From an uncultured Verrucomicrobiales bacterium (GTDB lineage: Bacteria > Verrucomicrobiota > Verrucomicrobiia > Verrucomicrobiales > DEV007), in assembly GCA_913058215.1 (NCBI GenBank), contig CAJXQE010000024.1:1-37307 (forward strand): 37,307 nt of DNA. The letters are read 5' to 3'. Shown here in pieces: positions 8,321 through 15,256 of the stretch; the stretch's first letter is position 1; each line of letters opens with the position of its first letter. Below the pieces are notes generated by a model, which saw only the letters and a list, made by a program, of their open reading frames with translations, was not told the DNA's origin and made no database searches. Made by a program: the position numbers and the translations under genes.

Positions 8321-9900
8321 ACCAGAGCGCAACAACCTCATCGGATTCCAACTCGCAGGCTGAAAATTCTCCAGTAGACGATCCATCGGAAGTGATCCGA
8401 TTGAAATGTCCATCGTGTAATGGCGGCTTGAATCTGCAACGGCGCCACCTCGGAGTTTCCGGAAATTGCGTCCACTGTCAGTCGCCGATAAGAGCCTTGA
8501 TCCGCCCCAACGGAGAATTCTTCGCCGAAAACCCCGAGAATGATAGTCAGGCTCCAGCTCTGCATGGACCTCCTTCTTTTGCCCCGCCTGAAGCTCAGCC
8601 ACAAGTAGAGAACAGTTCTTCTCCACGCTTTCCCGAGGATTCGACTCCAGCTCTTGTCGAAGAAACTCCTGCTCAAGCCCAAGCGGTCGCGACGCCGCCT
8701 TTGCAAAGCGATAAGGGAACAGCAAGCTCGCCATGGGGATTCCCGAAACCGGAAGGATCGGACTCAGAAGCTCAGTGGGAAACACCAGCTGAAGCAAACC
8801 CTCCAATGTCATTTTCTCCACAAGCGGATCCGGAGCCGGTCGCAGTGGAAAATACTTTTGAGACGAATGGAGAAGAAGTTCCAGTGATTCCTGATGTTCC
8901 GGTTGAGGCACAGGTGGACACTGCTTTTGGAATGCCCGTGAAAGACGAGTCGATTTCCACTCCCGTTTTGGAGGATCCCCCTCCTTTTGAAACCACTGGA
9001 CTTTTCCCCAACAGCCCTTCTGAGCCAAATTCGGTGTCGCCTGCTCATTCTGTCGAAGAAATGGCGCCTGCAACAGATCCGTCTTTAACGACAGGAACAG
9101 ATGCGCCGGAGAAAAAAATGACGCCTCCCCTGTTCGCGCAGAGTACCGATCAATCTCCAAAATCTTCGATGTTTGCCTCCGAAGATAACTCCGTTGATGT
9201 CGAATCCGGACCAGTTGCCGACATGGCAAGTGGCCCCTGGGCGAAGACGGAAGGAACTTCACCATTCGAGGAGAATCCTTCTCCCGGATTTGCCGAGACT
9301 CTTTTCAAGCAAGGGGATACAAGCGAAGCGACAGGTGCAGTCGATTCCGATGAAGTGAATCCGGAGCCGAAAGATTCAGCAGAGGCGGAAGCTGAACCCG
9401 CAGAAGCGGTCATTCCCAAAGCGAGAAAGAAACCTTCCAAGGTATTCAAGAACGGCAACCTATCGGGGGCCACAGCAGCCATCACAAAATTGATGCGGAC
9501 GGTGATCTTCCTCACTCTTCTGGTCGGATTCGGATACGCCGCATTTGTGCTGACTCCACCGGAAAAGATGGCGGAGATGAAAGTGAAAGTCAGGGAATGG
9601 CTCAAGCCGGGCGAGGTTCTAAACGAATACCTGCCATTCAAACTCTTTCCAGCGGATGAAGATTCAATGGAGCAAACCGGGACCGGATCCGCGCAGCAGC
9701 CGGATAAACAAACGGCTCCTGCTGCTCAGAGTAAGAGCGAACCTGTCACAACGGAACCACCGGTATCCTCTGAGGAAAAGTCACAGGGCGAAACTCCATC
9801 GGCGACACCGGACTCACAGACGGCGCCTGATCCTACGAAGCGTCCAGCTCCCGCCGTGAGCGCTGATCAAATTGCAGGAGACGTTTTGCCTCCGGAATAG
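8317..9900 (+). CDS. Zinc-ribbon, disordered, C-terminally membrane-anchored protein (paralogue B)
   Basis: 527 residues, a shorter paralogue of the gene just upstream. The zinc ribbon is close to the N-terminus with Cys31, Cys34, Cys51 and Cys54, exactly the same C-x2-C-x16-C-x2-C spacing, and the shared signature RRHLGVSGNCVHCQSPI. An acidic, Pro-rich, probably disordered region of about 320 residues follows, with SPWGFP, TAFGMP, SGPWAK and TSPFEE motifs. Next come a basic stretch (KARKKPSKVFKNG), one membrane segment near residues 395-415 (RTVIFLTLLVGFGYAAFVL) and about 110 polar residues. The membrane segment is followed in both proteins by a related acidic or basic helix (PVEKYIGKARAYLDEKL in A, PPEKMAEMKVKVREWL in B). 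The start codon overlaps the stop of paralogue A, so expression is coupled. Function unknown; the pair may work as a heteromer. Confidence 0.85.
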   Translation: MNQSATTSSDSNSQAENSPVDDPSEVIRLKCPSCNGGLNLQRRHLGVSGNCVHCQSPIRALIRPNGEFFAENPENDSQAPALHGPPSFAPPEAQPQVENSSSPRFPEDSTPALVEETPAQAQAVATPPLQSDKGTASSPWGFPKPEGSDSEAQWETPAEANPPMSFSPQADPEPVAVENTFETNGEEVPVIPDVPVEAQVDTAFGMPVKDESISTPVLEDPPPFETTGLFPNSPSEPNSVSPAHSVEEMAPATDPSLTTGTDAPEKKMTPPLFAQSTDQSPKSSMFASEDNSVDVESGPVADMASGPWAKTEGTSPFEENPSPGFAETLFKQGDTSEATGAVDSDEVNPEPKDSAEAEAEPAEAVIPKARKKPSKVFKNGNLSGATAAITKLMRTVIFLTLLVGFGYAAFVLTPPEKMAEMKVKVREWLKPGEVLNEYLPFKLFPADEDSMEQTGTGSAQQPDKQTAPAAQSKSEPVTTEPPVSSEEKSQGETPSATPDSQTAPDPTKRPAPAVSADQIAGDVLPPE

Positions 9901-9916
9901 AAGAGTGATCCTCAGA

Positions 9917-10522
9917 TCAGCTCGCGAAATACGGGAGCTGATTGGCGGTCGCTTCGATTTGATCGTTCGCTTCAAGAAGTTCGCCAATGGGATCCCATTG
10001 AGCGGAAAGAAAAGCGTCGCGGGCAGTGCTAGGAATTTCTACGGGAATGCTGTCGTCGCCGTAACGGACTTCGCATTTTTCCACATCGATCGTGATTTCA
10101 GTAGAGGGGTCGGCATTAACAGCTGCTGCCAGCTTGTCGATATTCTCTGCTGTAGCGATGGCACAGGGAACTCCGAGAGTGGCACAGTTTCCGAAGAAAA
10201 TTTCTGCAAAACTTTGAGCGATCACGGCGTTGAATCCCGCCCGGTAAATGGCCTGAGGCGCATGCTCGCGGGAGCTTCCGCAGCCGAAATTGATTCCCGA
10301 AATCAGAATGCTCGAATCGGCGAACTTGTCGTCGTTGAGAGGGTGATCTTTCAGCGTTCCGTCTTCCTCATGACGTACGTCGTAGAAAAGGTATTCTCCG
10401 AGACCATCAAAGGTCACGCATTTCATGAAACGGGCCGGAATAATCCGGTCGGTATCGATGTCCGATCCGGGAACGTAAACGCCCTTTCCGCTAACTGAGG
10501 TGATTTTGTCCAGTGCTGCCAT
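9917..10522 (-). CDS. leuD: 3-isopropylmalate dehydratase small subunit
   Basis: Small (swivel-domain) subunit of isopropylmalate isomerase, which with LeuC converts 2- to 3-isopropylmalate in leucine synthesis. The 201 residues fit the family. Diagnostic motifs are DIDTDRIIPARF at about 21-32 and NFGCGSSREHAPQAI at 78-92, the family substrate-recognition loop. leuC is usually directly upstream of leuD, but here the neighbour on that side is a divergent MFS transporter, so leuD is separated from leuC. A homoaconitase-type small subunit cannot be ruled out from sequence alone, but the length and motifs fit LeuD best. Its stop is only 17 bases from the convergent end of paralogue B. Confidence 0.94.
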   Translation of the reverse strand: MAALDKITSVSGKGVYVPGSDIDTDRIIPARFMKCVTFDGLGEYLFYDVRHEEDGTLKDHPLNDDKFADSSILISGINFGCGSSREHAPQAIYRAGFNAVIAQSFAEIFFGNCATLGVPCAIATAENIDKLAAAVNADPSTEITIDVEKCEVRYGDDSIPVEIPSTARDAFLSAQWDPIGELLEANDQIEATANQLPYFAS

Positions 10523-10660
10523 CTTGGTATAATCAGGTAAGTTTCAAACCTCTCGACGCTCGGAGTCGCAAACTCAAGTGGAAACTCCCTGTCGATGAAT
10601 GCAAAATCCCGCTTTTACGGGGTAGCCAAATGTTTCGGATTCTGGTAAATCCTCTACCAT

Positions 10661-12055
10661 ATGTCATCACCGAACGATCTTAATCAATCGAACATGCCGT
10701 GGTATGCCGGAATTACCCGATACCAGTGGCTCGTCCTCCTCATTGCCTGTCTCGGTTGGATCTTCGATATTTTTGAAGGCCAAATTTTTGTCGCTTCGAT
10801 GCGCGATGCGATGCCCGACCTCCTGGGAACGGATCCGGATGATAAGAGCGTATCGAAATGGAATGACGCTGCCTTCGGTATGTTTCTCCTCGGGGGTGCG
10901 ATTGGCGGGGTTTTCTTTGGAATGCTGAGTGATCGGATCGGCCGGGCCAAAACGATGGTGTGGACGATTCTTTTCTATTCTCTCTTCACTTGTCTCAGTG
11001 CTTTTTCACAGGAAGCCTGGCACATGGTGGCCTTGAGATTTCTCGTCGCAATGGGCGTTGGCGGGGAATGGGCCGTCGCTTCGGCCATGGTTGCCGAAGT
11101 CATGCCGACTCGATCCAGAGCGGTGATGAGTTCGATCTTTCACGCATCCAGTGTGTTCGGAACACTTCTCGCTGTTGCCGCGATTGCCTTACTGATAGGT
11201 AACCCGGAAGTGAATGCGTCTATCGCTGCGAAAGGATTCGATCCCTGGCGAGTGGGATTCTTTATCGGAGTGGTTCCTGCGCTGCTCACCATCTGGATTC
11301 GCTGGAAACTGAAAGAACCGGATTCCTGGATCAAGGCGCGCGAAAAAGCGAAAACGGATAAAACTCTGAAGCCGGGCCGCATTTCGGAGCTCTTCTCGAA
11401 ACAGAATATCCGGGCGACAATTATTTGTGTCAGCCTTGCAACGATCGGACTCGTCACCTTCTGGGGTGGGCATATTTATGGGAAGAACGCTCTTCTCCGC
11501 GAAGCTGAAAGCCAACCTGCGATCATTGCTGCAATGGCGGAAGGCGCTACTCCGGAGCAGAAGCTAATGGCCAAATCGACGATCAAAAAGGCGGAGATGC
11601 TGAGTATGGCAATCAACACCATTGGTGGTGGCCTGGGCCTTGTTTTCTTTGGAGCAATTTCCAATAAGCTTGGCCGAAAGGGTGCGTTTGTCCTCTATCA
11701 CGTCATGGCCTTTATCTGCATGATTGTGCTTTTCAAAGTATTAATACCAGGGGGCGCGTCAGCAATGGTTCTGATGATATTCCTGCCCGTATTTGGGTTT
11801 TTTACTTTGGGGATGCATGCGGGCTATGCCGTCTACTTTCCCGAATTGTATCCGACAAGACTCCGCGGAACCGGAGCGGGATTTGGATTCAATATGGGGC
11901 GCCTTGGAACTGCGGCTGCATTTTTCACCTTTGCCTATATGAGCGATCCACCCTCCCCGGAGAATAAAGCGCTCTACCTCTCGCCTCTTTACATTGTTGG
12001 AGCCATCCTTGTCCTCTGGGCAAAAGAAACGCGTGGCGAAGATTTGCCGGAGTGA
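10661..12055 (+). CDS. MFS transporter, metabolite:proton symporter type
   Basis: 464 residues with about 12 hydrophobic segments, an inner-membrane secondary transporter. MFS motif A is seen after TM2 as GMLSDRIGRAKT (about 87-98) and again in the second half as SNKLGRKGAF. The stretch RFLVAMGVGGEWAVASAMVAE around TM4-5 and LKEPDSW in the central loop resemble the aromatic-acid/metabolite:H+ symporter and sialate or sugar-acid transporter groups. The substrate cannot be assigned. TM7-8 are interrupted by a polar, Ala- and Lys-rich loop of about 40 residues. It starts 138 bases from divergent leuD and is followed by a strong hairpin at 12088-12118, so it is probably a single-gene transcript. 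No Shine-Dalgarno sequence precedes the ATG. Confidence 0.9.
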   Translation: MSSPNDLNQSNMPWYAGITRYQWLVLLIACLGWIFDIFEGQIFVASMRDAMPDLLGTDPDDKSVSKWNDAAFGMFLLGGAIGGVFFGMLSDRIGRAKTMVWTILFYSLFTCLSAFSQEAWHMVALRFLVAMGVGGEWAVASAMVAEVMPTRSRAVMSSIFHASSVFGTLLAVAAIALLIGNPEVNASIAAKGFDPWRVGFFIGVVPALLTIWIRWKLKEPDSWIKAREKAKTDKTLKPGRISELFSKQNIRATIICVSLATIGLVTFWGGHIYGKNALLREAESQPAIIAAMAEGATPEQKLMAKSTIKKAEMLSMAINTIGGGLGLVFFGAISNKLGRKGAFVLYHVMAFICMIVLFKVLIPGGASAMVLMIFLPVFGFFTLGMHAGYAVYFPELYPTRLRGTGAGFGFNMGRLGTAAAFFTFAYMSDPPSPENKALYLSPLYIVGAILVLWAKETRGEDLPE

Positions 12056-12087
12056 TTCGTTTCACCATCGGTTTGAGCTTACGATTC

Positions 12088-12118
12088 AACAGGGTCAGGT
12101 CATCGACCTGACTCTGTT
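12088..12118 (+). terminator. 14-bp hairpin, probable terminator of the MFS gene
   Basis: A nearly perfect inverted repeat, arms 12088-12101 and 12105-12118, with loop ATC and one G-T (wobble) position, lies 33 bases after the MFS stop. The stem core is GTCAGGTC/GACCTGAC and the right arm ends in CTGTTT. The T-run is short, so it is either a weak intrinsic terminator or an RNA 3' end stabiliser. Similar palindromes occur in scattered REP-like elements; only one copy is visible here. Confidence 0.5.
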
Positions 12119-12194
12119 TGCCCGGAAATGACAGCGAGGCGAAGCGTCATACGTATCCTGGTAGTTGAGTTTTTCCTCATCCTGCCTCAACTCT

Positions 12195-12232
12195 TGATCT
12201 GGCTGCGGGGATATGATCTGGCTGCGGGGATA
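12195..12232 (+). repeat. Two tandem copies of a 19-bp unit
   Basis: TGATCTGGCTGCGGGGATA occurs at 12195-12213 and again directly at 12214-12232 with no mismatch, in the non-coding space before the gene at 12303. It could be a recent slippage duplication or a paired binding site. It lies 60-110 bases upstream of a possible promoter. Confidence 0.8.
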
Positions 12233-12290
12233 CTTAGAGGAGAAGATTATTTCTCATTGAATAATACTTCTCTGAATCCTGCCAACAGCA

Positions 12291-12296
12291 TATAAA
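12291..12296 (+). promoter_or_regulatory. Candidate -10 box giving a leaderless transcript
   Basis: TATAAA lies 6 bases before the ATG at 12303, so transcription from it would start at or next to the start codon. There is no convincing -35 box 17 bases upstream (TTCTCT). Support is weak and rests on similarity to the TATATT placed 8 bases before the pyc start. Confidence 0.25.
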
Positions 12297-12302
12297 TTTC
12301 GT

Positions 12303-13382
12303 ATGCCATTTTGGAAAAAGAAGAAACCCCCGGCCCAGGACGCTGACGATTTTCACACCAAAGTCGACGCATTCTGGAAATGGTTTGAGAGTCGTTCCCA
12401 GTATTTTCTGGATCAGATCGATGCGGGGAAATGTGGTGATCTTCAGCCTGAGATTTCAAAAAATGTCAACGCGATGTGGCCGTCGTTTGCCTGGGTTTTT
12501 GGTCCTCCTCCTGAAGGGAAAAATGGCCACTCTTTTACCTTGTCAGGCGAAGGTCTGATCGAGCGGCAATTCCTCACTGAAGAATGGTTGCGACGTGCTC
12601 CGGAGATAGAGAACTGGACCTTTTACGCGTCGCGTCAACCCGGGGATGTGCAGCCGCAAGTCACCATGGAAATCGGCGAAAACAGTTTCGAGTTCGGTGG
12701 CTTCTGGGTTTCACCGGTGATCGATGAAGAGAATGAACTGGTCGATATCACTGCCTGGCATCCCTCTTTTGAGACGGCGGAAGAAAATATCAAAAGTACG
12801 GCCTTGTTCCTGATGCTCGATGAAATCCTCGGCGAATACGGTGTCGATACCTGGCTGGGAGTCATTGAAACGTCCGATGCAAAACTTGCTGAAGCAATGC
12901 CTGCGCTGGAGCTTCGCGATTTTCTGCACGATCTCGAAGTGGAACGCGGATGGAAAAAGTATCCGCCCCCGGAATCCTATTCGCTTTATCAACTCCCCGA
13001 GCCAACGAATACCTACCTCCGTGGCGATACGGTCAGTGGGACAAGCAGCAACATGAAGCTGGTCGGCAAATATTTGAACAATCACGGTCCGGTTGAAAAT
13101 GATCTGGAAGGCAGCGGCGCGGAGTTTCTTTTTATCGCCTTTGATTCGGGAATTCTTCCGGATGGCGAACAGGTGATCTTTCGAGGAGAGATCGAAGATG
13201 CTCTGGATTCCGCACTTCGGGCGGAAAGTGCCGGTCATGTTACCGGCGGTGCGATCGGCCAGCAGTTCACCTACATCGATGTGATCAATTTTCGGGGCGC
13301 CGGAGGTAGAGCGCTTCTCGAACAAGCCATTGTCGCGAAAGGATTGCCCGAAAGCACGGCGATTCATCAATTTACCGAATGA
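12303..13382 (+). CDS. Conserved hypothetical protein, cytoplasmic
   Basis: 359 residues with no signal peptide or membrane segment. The N-terminus MPFWKKKKPPAQD is basic, and the rest is acidic and soluble. Visible stretches include FHTKVDAFWKWFESRSQYF near 20-38, WPSFAWVFGP near 59, WHPSFETAEEN in the middle and GHVTGGAIGQQFTYIDVINF near the C-terminus. The last reads like the core strand of an ACT-like or ferredoxin-like domain, but I cannot name a family. Codon use and composition match the neighbours. It is followed after 160 bases by the sigma-factor operon on the same strand, and preceded by a tandem repeat and a possible leaderless promoter. Confidence 0.8.
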   Translation: MPFWKKKKPPAQDADDFHTKVDAFWKWFESRSQYFLDQIDAGKCGDLQPEISKNVNAMWPSFAWVFGPPPEGKNGHSFTLSGEGLIERQFLTEEWLRRAPEIENWTFYASRQPGDVQPQVTMEIGENSFEFGGFWVSPVIDEENELVDITAWHPSFETAEENIKSTALFLMLDEILGEYGVDTWLGVIETSDAKLAEAMPALELRDFLHDLEVERGWKKYPPPESYSLYQLPEPTNTYLRGDTVSGTSSNMKLVGKYLNNHGPVENDLEGSGAEFLFIAFDSGILPDGEQVIFRGEIEDALDSALRAESAGHVTGGAIGQQFTYIDVINFRGAGGRALLEQAIVAKGLPESTAIHQFTE

Positions 13383-13542
13383 AGAGGCGTGGTTCCTTTT
13401 CCCGGACAGCGAGCTTGAAGTTTTGTCCAACAGAGGAAGGGATTCCCCGATACAATTCTTGATGCGCGGGGATGGAAAAAATAATTTCGAAAATCGGGAA
13501 CCTTTTCGCGCTGGTCGGGTATTGGCTGGGTGAAAGAACGAT

Positions 13543-14100
13543 ATGCTCTGCGAAACTCCCGACGACGAATCCCTGGTTGCCCGCGCTACGGCAGGCGACG
13601 TCGCGGCATTTGAATCGCTGATCCGCCGCTACGAAAAGCCGGTCTTCCGCATGATCTGGCAGATGACGACTCATCGGCAAACGACCGAGGATCTTGCTCA
13701 GGAAACGTTTGTGAAAGCCTTCCGAAGCCTGGACCGTTTTGATTCGGGCCGGGGAAGTTTTTCTACCTGGCTCTACACCATCGCCCGGAATCTGTGCCGC
13801 AATGCGCATCGAAAAGTGGTGCAGTTTCCGGTGTTGAAGTTGAGGGATGAGGAATTCTCTGATGAGGGAACGCCGGGCGAGAATGCGGAACGTCGCGAGG
13901 ATTTCCAACGTCTCGACGAGGCTCTCAATCAGCTCGAAGAACCTTTCCGAACCTCATTCATCCTCGCTGTGGTCGAGGAATTTCCGCTAGCGGAAGTTGC
14001 TGCGATCGAGGGCGTCGCCGTCGGCACGGTCAAGTCCCGGGTCAGCCGGGCGAAAGAACACCTGCGCACCTTTCTGAAATCTTCCACTCCTATTGATTAA
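13543..14100 (+). CDS. ECF-type RNA polymerase sigma factor
   Basis: 185 residues, the usual size for a group 4 (extracytoplasmic function) sigma factor. Region 2 is clear: YEKPVFRMIWQMTTHRQTTEDLAQETFVKAF (about 29-59), then the -10 recognition helix RGSFSTWLYTIARNLCRNAHR (about 67-88). Region 4 has the helix-turn-helix FPLAEVAAIEGVAVGTVKSRVSRAKEHLRTFL (about 147-178). The stop codon is immediately followed by the ATG of a small membrane protein, the typical place for an anti-sigma factor, with signal peptidase I next. It probably controls an envelope regulon. The target promoter motif cannot be read from this window. Confidence 0.94.
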   Translation: MLCETPDDESLVARATAGDVAAFESLIRRYEKPVFRMIWQMTTHRQTTEDLAQETFVKAFRSLDRFDSGRGSFSTWLYTIARNLCRNAHRKVVQFPVLKLRDEEFSDEGTPGENAERREDFQRLDEALNQLEEPFRTSFILAVVEEFPLAEVAAIEGVAVGTVKSRVSRAKEHLRTFLKSSTPID

Positions 14101-14343
14101 ATGAAGAACGAACCATCAGACTCACTGGAACCCTGGATTCGCGAGCGACAGGAAGCTGCTCCGAAACCATCTGCGGATTTTGCAGAATCTGTTTTGCAAC
14201 AACTCAAGCCACCACGTCGTGATGAAGGCGCTGCCAAGTTCCTTGTCTGGGGCGGAAAGCTCGCGCTTGTCGCCGGGATCGCTGTGATGGGAATGGTCCG
14301 GACCTATTCCTCACTCTACCTGATGTGCTCGAATCAACTCTAA
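14101..14343 (+). CDS. Small single-pass membrane protein next to the ECF sigma gene, possible anti-sigma factor
   Basis: 80 residues, beginning at the base after the sigma factor stop. An N-terminal cytoplasmic part of about 47 residues contains a short helix (SADFAESVLQQL) like those of anti-sigma N-termini. One membrane segment follows, FLVWGGKLALVAGIAVMGMV (about 47-66), and a tail of 14 residues. It lacks the HxxxCxxC zinc motif of ZAS anti-sigma factors and is too small for a normal anti-sigma domain. Gene position is the main reason for the call. Its end comes 17 bases before the preferred start of lepB. Confidence 0.6.
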   Translation: MKNEPSDSLEPWIRERQEAAPKPSADFAESVLQQLKPPRRDEGAAKFLVWGGKLALVAGIAVMGMVRTYSSLYLMCSNQL

Positions 14344-14360
14344 CAAACGAATATTTTTCT

Positions 14361-15200
14361 ATGAATGATACAAATCCACGCAATCCCTGGATCGCAGCCA
14401 TCCTCACTTTTCCCGCCCCCGGGCTGGGGCAGTTGTACTGCGGAGACCTGCGCAGAGCTTTGATTCTGGCATCCTTTGCTTTGCTGCTGAATCCCGTGCT
14501 TTTAATGGTCCTTATCAAGAGCGGCTTCGGAGTGAAATCCATCGTCCTCTGTCAAATTGTCGAATGGATCGTCGGACTGGTGATTCTCGTGGATGCCTGG
14601 CTCCTGGCGAAACGAAGCAGTCCGGACTATCGACTGAAGGAAGTCAACCGAACGGGGATCTACTGGATGTTTGCTGTCTTCACCTTGCTCGGTGGTGTCA
14701 GTGCAGGACTGGGGAGCGCCTTTTTTGTGAAGGACATTTTTCAGGCGTATAAAATTCCCACTTCATCAATGAGCCCGACCTTGAACCCGGGGGATCAGCT
14801 GATGGTTCGGAAAGGTGTCTTTTTGAAAGAAGACCCTTTCCGGGGTGATGTCGTAGTATTCCCCGCCCCGGAAAATCGCGAGCGTACCTATATCAAACGG
14901 GTGATCGGACTGCCCGGTGATACCGTCGAAATGAAAGATGGAGCCTTGTGGATTAACGGCAAGGCGCTGCTTGAGAAAGAAGGCAAAGAGATCAACGGGG
15001 AAGCTGAGTATTCCATATCCGCTAAAAAACCTGTTCCGGATTTTGGACCGGTTACGGTGCCCGATTATTCAGTTTTCGTTCTCGGGGACAATCGCTCCAA
15101 CTCTCACGACAGTCGAAGTTTTGGACCAATCGCGATCAACTCAATTTCCGGAAAAGCGATTCATCGTCACTGGCCACCGCAGCGGAGCGGTAGCCTGTAG
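14361..15200 (+). CDS. lepB: Signal peptidase I with an N-terminal multi-spanning extension
   Basis: Cleaves signal peptides from proteins exported across the inner membrane. From the ATG at 14361 it has 279 residues; an upstream in-frame ATG at 14325 would overlap the previous gene and add 12 polar residues. The N-terminal part (PWIAAILTFPAPGLGQLYCGDLRRA, then two further hydrophobic segments) resembles the TM2-like membrane module seen before S26 peptidases in other bacteria. The catalytic domain has IPTSSMSPTL with catalytic Ser136, RTYIKRVIGLPGD with Lys179, and the box GDNRSNSHDSR. The C-terminus lies within a heptanucleotide repeat, so its last residues and stop could shift by slippage. 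Co-transcription with an ECF sigma factor suggests envelope-stress control. Confidence 0.93.
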   Translation: MNDTNPRNPWIAAILTFPAPGLGQLYCGDLRRALILASFALLLNPVLLMVLIKSGFGVKSIVLCQIVEWIVGLVILVDAWLLAKRSSPDYRLKEVNRTGIYWMFAVFTLLGGVSAGLGSAFFVKDIFQAYKIPTSSMSPTLNPGDQLMVRKGVFLKEDPFRGDVVVFPAPENRERTYIKRVIGLPGDTVEMKDGALWINGKALLEKEGKEINGEAEYSISAKKPVPDFGPVTVPDYSVFVLGDNRSNSHDSRSFGPIAINSISGKAIHRHWPPQRSGSL

Positions 15201-15216
15201 CCTGTAGTCGGTAGCC
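15189..15216 (+). repeat. Four tandem heptamers spanning the lepB stop codon
   Basis: The units GGTAGCC, TGTAGCC, TGTAGTC and GGTAGCC follow one another without a gap. The first two supply the last codons and the TAG stop (15198-15200) of lepB. A gain or loss of one 7-base unit would change the reading frame at the C-terminus. Confidence 0.75.
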
Positions 15217-15256
15217 GGAAGATTGCGGCTGACTCTTTCGCGGATCGGTAGACCCC

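Noticed and set aside
8315-9265. 316-codon minus-strand open frame
   Set aside because: Antisense to paralogue B, which has a clear zinc ribbon and membrane segment; the antisense frame is an effect of the biased Pro/Glu codons.
5726-9900. The disordered pair as TonB or as cell-division anchor proteins such as ZipA/FtsN
   Set aside because: TonB and FtsN have the membrane segment at the N-terminus and a folded C-terminal domain. Here the membrane segment is C-terminal and no TonB, SPOR or ZipA motif is present.
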